From contig NAVB01003630.1 in assembly GCA_002179805.1 (NCBI GenBank), forward strand, positions 1 to 10,857: a stretch of DNA of 10,857 nt, written 5' to 3'. A program made the position numbers and the translations under genes. Under the pieces are notes generated by a model. That model searched no databases. It saw only the letters and a program-made list of their open reading frames with translations, and had not been told where the DNA came from. Positions 7,747-10,857 of the stretch are shown here, piece by piece; position 1 is the first letter of the stretch, and the number at the start of each line of letters is the position of its first letter. This DNA comes from Acanthamoeba lenticulata. Its lineage: Eukaryota; Discosea; Longamoebia; Acanthamoebidae.

Positions 7747-8689
7747 AAGGTCTGCAAGATGCAACCGCGCCAAGACTCTGACGTGCAGGTGAGCCACGAT
7801 GGTGTTGTGTGTGTACAACGTTTCTGAAGTGAAGTGGACACTTGTGGCAGGCTTTGAGCTTCTCTTTTGGCCAGGAGCTAGTGCAAGTGGCTCTTCACTC
7901 CAGGTATGTTATGGCACCTGGTATGAGCTGTGTCGGCCGGTCTGACCTTGTCTACCTCCCAGGTTTACAGGCCTGTATCAGCTTCTACACCGAACTGGGA
8001 GTCTGCGGTTATGTCCTGTTGGCCAATTCATGGTTATTTGGCCAACTTCTCTCTACACACGCCACCCTGGCCGTGGATGCGAAACTGGACTTGATCACGC
8101 TCTTCACGCACTACGCGCGGCCGAGCGGGAGTCTAGCGCTTCCCAACGGCCTTGCCCTACGACCGTTACAGTTGAAACCACGGTTCGTGAACAACTTTTG
8201 GTGGGAGGGACTGCACCCTGTTGAAACGTTGTTGTAAAACAATACCAGACCGCAGCTGCCAACAGTGTGGTGAGGTCTCTTGCGATCGCTGTATCAGCGA
8301 TTGAGGAAGCCACTGCCAGGGTGTGTCACCAACCTAGCTGCCCCCCCCCCACCAAGCCTAAGCTGACGGGGTGCGACGGAAGTGGGAAGCGTTGGGCGCC
8401 AAGGTGGTGGAGAGCCTGCAGACAAGCCACCATCACTCGTGAACGTTGCGCGTGTAGAGGCGACTAGGGTGAAATTCTGTTGGAATAAGAGGCTTGATGA
8501 ACGTGTTGACGCGGGGCTAACCAATAACGTGCACCAGCAATTCTGCGTTTCTTTAACTTCTCCTCTTCTTTGCCTGCTACTACGCGCACGAGGACCCGAT
8601 TTTGTTTTTTTCATCTTTCACGTCGGGCCACGCCCGCATTTCTATCTTCTTGCTTCCTTAAGTTTAGGCAAATAGTGCGGGTGTGGGCC

Positions 8690-10857
8690 ATGTTTTCCCC
8701 GCAACATTCTTCTACTCTCAGCCATCGTCATTCATTTGGTGGTGGCGAGCAAATTGGTTGGCCACCATCCGGTAACCATCCAACGCATCATCACACTGCT
8801 GGAGGAGGCAGCGTAAAAATGGAAATGCCTCACCTGCATCACCAGCAACAATTAAATCCTCATCATCTTCAACCACCATCCCACCTGCAGCCGTCTCATC
8901 TCGAAACTATGGGTGTTTCGCAAGCTTCAGCCCACCACCCACAGAGTTCCTTCGGCCAAGTGCATCACCATCCAGGTCCTCACCACAGCTATGCCCACCC
9001 TGCTCCGCCCGGGCGCGCCTCTGCTCCTGCCCTTCCCGTGTTTCCGGCGAGCGGCCTCTCTGCACAGCAGCCTCACTCTGGGCACGGGCTCGTGAGCAAC
9101 AACATCGCTCCCGGGGGCCACTTCCCCAACACCGGCGGCGGGGGCATAGCTCCTGTTCCCCACGGCGGCGCTCCTCCCCCTGGTGACGTTGCGGGCGACT
9201 CGCGAGACCAGCGGAGGGCCACTTTGCCCCTGGCCCACGCCGACCTCGAACTGGAGCTGCAAATTCGCCACAATATGCTTATTGAGCAGCAGCACCGAAT
9301 TGCGCAACTTGAAGAAGAGCTCAACCGTGCGCGCGCCGAGGTACGGGCCTGGGCAAGAGTTGTAATTTTTGATTTGTTTATTTATAATTTCCGAAATTCT
9401 TGTGTCTTGTCCCCCCCCGGCTGTTCTTGAGCCGCCAATAAGCTAGCACTGGCGGTTTTAATTATTTTTTTTTGTTCAATGTAAGTTCTATGCGTCTTTT
9501 TGGGATGTGCGGGTGCCCGGTTTGTTTGGACTCACTTTGCGCATGTGGGTTTGCTTCATTCCATGGTCTCTAACCTTCCACACCCCGGCACCTGCAGATT
9601 GAACGACTGCACGGTAAGGTGCGTCTCTACGAGCAAGAGAAGGCCAAGGGCGCGCAGAAGAAGGTACTTCCTCTCTTCCTTCTAGCTTCCGGAGATCTTG
9701 CGCTGAACGTCCCTCTTCTTCCACCTCCTCTTCTTGTCTCGCTCGTCTGCATTCCTCGACTGGCAGGCGCAGAGCAGATACTGGACTCCGGAGGAACACC
9801 AGCGATTTCTTGAAGGCGTCGAGAAGTACGTCACCAATCTCAGTGGGGAAGGTGAGGCTAGCGCCTCTGTGGCGAGCATGCCTCTTCTTCTTCTTGGCCA
9901 GTGGCTGATCCTGATGCTGCTTTGCGGCATGCACAGATATGGACCCAAGGACGTCAAGTCAATTGCGTTGCACGTGGGCACGCGCAACGCTACTCAAGTG
10001 CGCACGCATGCGCAGAAGTATTACCTTCGCATTGACCGAGAAAAAAAGAGGAAGGAGGAGAAGGAGTCCAAGGACTTTAACCCGAACAAGGACGGCACAC
10101 ACAAGGACGATGGTGATTCCCTTTCCCCTCCCTCTTCACCCACCCACCCACCCCCAAACTTTTGCCATGATCCCACCCATCAGTTCGTCATCCGCTCCCT
10201 TCAATTTGACTCGCTATTTCCTCCTCCGCAATTGACCTAGACGAAGATGGTCTGGAAGACGAGGCGGACAAGGACGGGGAAGCCAAGGCTAAGACCTCCA
10301 GTCCGGGCGGTGACGGAAAGAAGGTGCGCGCCTGCACTCTTCTTTCAATCTCTTTTGGTTAAGTCAATTCGCGACGGGCCTCAATTATTGACGCTCGGTA
10401 CCATGCTTTTTCTTTTTCTTTTCCTCTACAATCGCGCGTGTGTGCGTGTATGTGTCTTTCTCTTTTAAATGGTCTCCAGAGACACAGCGAATCGTCTCCC
10501 GCTCTTTACAAGGCCGCTGTCCTGGCTCTTCTCGCGGGGTGGACCGAGGAGGAGTATGACACCTTTGTTGACGGCGTTCAGTCCTTTGAGAATGAAACCA
10601 ATGTGCGTGCCCCTCTCCATCTCTTCCGTCCGCTTCCTCAACTCGCCTCGCACGATATCTGCGTTGGCTCACGTGGGCGCGCCTTACGGGGCTCTCGTTG
10701 CATGCCACACAGGTGCAAAAGCGATTGCAACTCGTGCAGGAGAAGTATCTCCCCCATAAGACCCTCGACGAACTCCACGCCATGTATGACACCGCCCCTC
10801 CTCTTCCCTCCCCCCATTCTTCCCCCTTTTCTCTCTTCTCTCTTCTCCCCTCCCCGC
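8690..10857 (+). CDS. MYB-like SHAQKYF-class DNA-binding protein, 5' part, 7 exons, runs off the right edge
   Basis: Probable nuclear transcription factor. Exons: 8690-9340, 9598-9663, 9767-9825, 9937-10112, 10241-10323, 10480-10602, 10713-10783; a GT donor at 10784 opens a pyrimidine-rich intron running off the window. About 409 residues are seen. The ATG at 8690 is the first in frame; upstream sequence is open but starts without ATG. Residues 1-180 are disordered, rich in His, Pro, Gln and Gly (HHH, HHQQQ, HHHPGPHH). Residues about 183-238 form a coiled coil (LELELQIRHNMLIEQQHRIA, then IERLHGKVRLYEQEKAK), suggesting dimerisation. Residues 243-290 are the MYB-like domain: W245 in RYWTPEEHQRFLEGVEKYG, then VGTRNATQVRTHAQKYYLR, where THAQKYY (282-288) is the SHAQKYF signature with S to T and F to Y. 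A basic (KKRKEEK) then acidic tract follows. Residues 365-409 (GWTEEEYDTFVDGVQSF) resemble the start of a second SANT/MYB unit. Target genes are unknown. Confidence 0.88.

Larger units (their letters stand above)
7455..8689. other. 1.2-kb divergent intergenic region between TUP1 and the MYB gene
   Basis: The region must contain both divergent promoters and 5' leaders. I recognise no RNA gene and no protein family here. It contains two CACGTG boxes (7661-7666, 7674-7679), many short inverted repeats (7682-7719, 7732-7746, 7900-7921, 8285-8301), two copies of the palindrome TTGGCCAA (8019-8026, 8038-8045) and a CCAAT at 8521-8525 about 165 bp before the MYB ATG. A plus-strand open frame with ATG at 7911 and stop at 8237 (108 aa) has no recognisable domain; an unknown small gene or a non-coding RNA cannot be excluded. 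AG acceptors shortly before 8690 (for example in AGTTTAG near 8667) would allow a 5'-UTR intron in the MYB gene. Confidence 0.6.

Noticed and set aside
7588..8310. Possible tRNA or 5S rRNA gene in the dyad-rich region
   Set aside because: I found no cloverleaf with a T-loop GTTC motif and no 5S-like internal control region; the stems do not fit either RNA.
8104..8614. Minus-strand open frames in the divergent gap
   Set aside because: No recognisable family, no ATG/splice context that joins them, and they overlap the plus-strand frame and a G/C run; treated as chance.
8570..8689. N-terminal extension of the MYB protein
   Set aside because: The open frame upstream has no ATG before 8690; the first in-frame ATG is 8690.

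Overview
The window looks like a piece of a compact, moderately GC-rich, intron-dense nuclear genome of a protist. An amoebozoan of the Acanthamoeba type is my best guess. This rests on short spliceosomal introns (about 70-260 nt), very short intergenic gaps, G/C-ending codons, a Tup1 corepressor that reads like the slime-mould/amoeba version, and a MYB of the SHAQKYF class. I see no prokaryotic signals, no mobile element, no tRNA or rRNA gene and no viral gene. The species is inferred, not shown.

Four protein-coding genes account for most of the sequence. Three lie head-to-tail on the minus strand. (1) Positions 3737 to beyond the left edge hold the first 12 exons (about 628 residues) of a TBC1D8/TBC1D9-type Rab GTPase-activating protein: the family N-terminal block starting MW, two GRAM domains, and the very start of the TBC domain. 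(2) Positions 4472-3881 hold a complete two-exon ER thioredoxin of the TXNDC12/ERp18 type, with a signal peptide, a WCGAC active site and a C-terminal KNEL retrieval signal. (3) Positions 7454-4629 hold a complete 11-exon TUP1 general transcriptional corepressor (predicted 613 aa), with an N-terminal tetramerisation coiled coil and seven WD40 repeats. On the plus strand, from 8690 to beyond the right edge, (4) is a MYB-like SHAQKYF-class protein with a His/Pro/Gln-rich N-terminus, a coiled coil, one canonical MYB-like domain and a second degenerate SANT-like segment.

The minus-strand genes are tightly packed (143 and 156 bp between coding regions). The poly(A) signal of one gene sits almost in the promoter of the next. 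TUP1 and the MYB gene diverge from a 1.2-kb intergenic region rich in inverted repeats, with two CACGTG boxes and no gene I can recognise.

Exon structures were built by hand from homology, reading-frame continuity and GT-AG signals. Nearly all junctions join in phase. The least certain are the end of TBC exon 7, TUP1 exon 6, and the TUP1 intron 7 donor, which appears to be GC rather than GT. The most notable observations are: a 26-bp perfect palindrome in the 143-bp gap before the TBC gene; a strong C bias at position +4 of the 5' splice sites; introns of the TBC gene loaded with different microsatellites while neighbouring genes are nearly free of them; and two frame-preserving, stop-free introns. 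I find no convincing undescribed multi-gene system: these are housekeeping eukaryotic genes.
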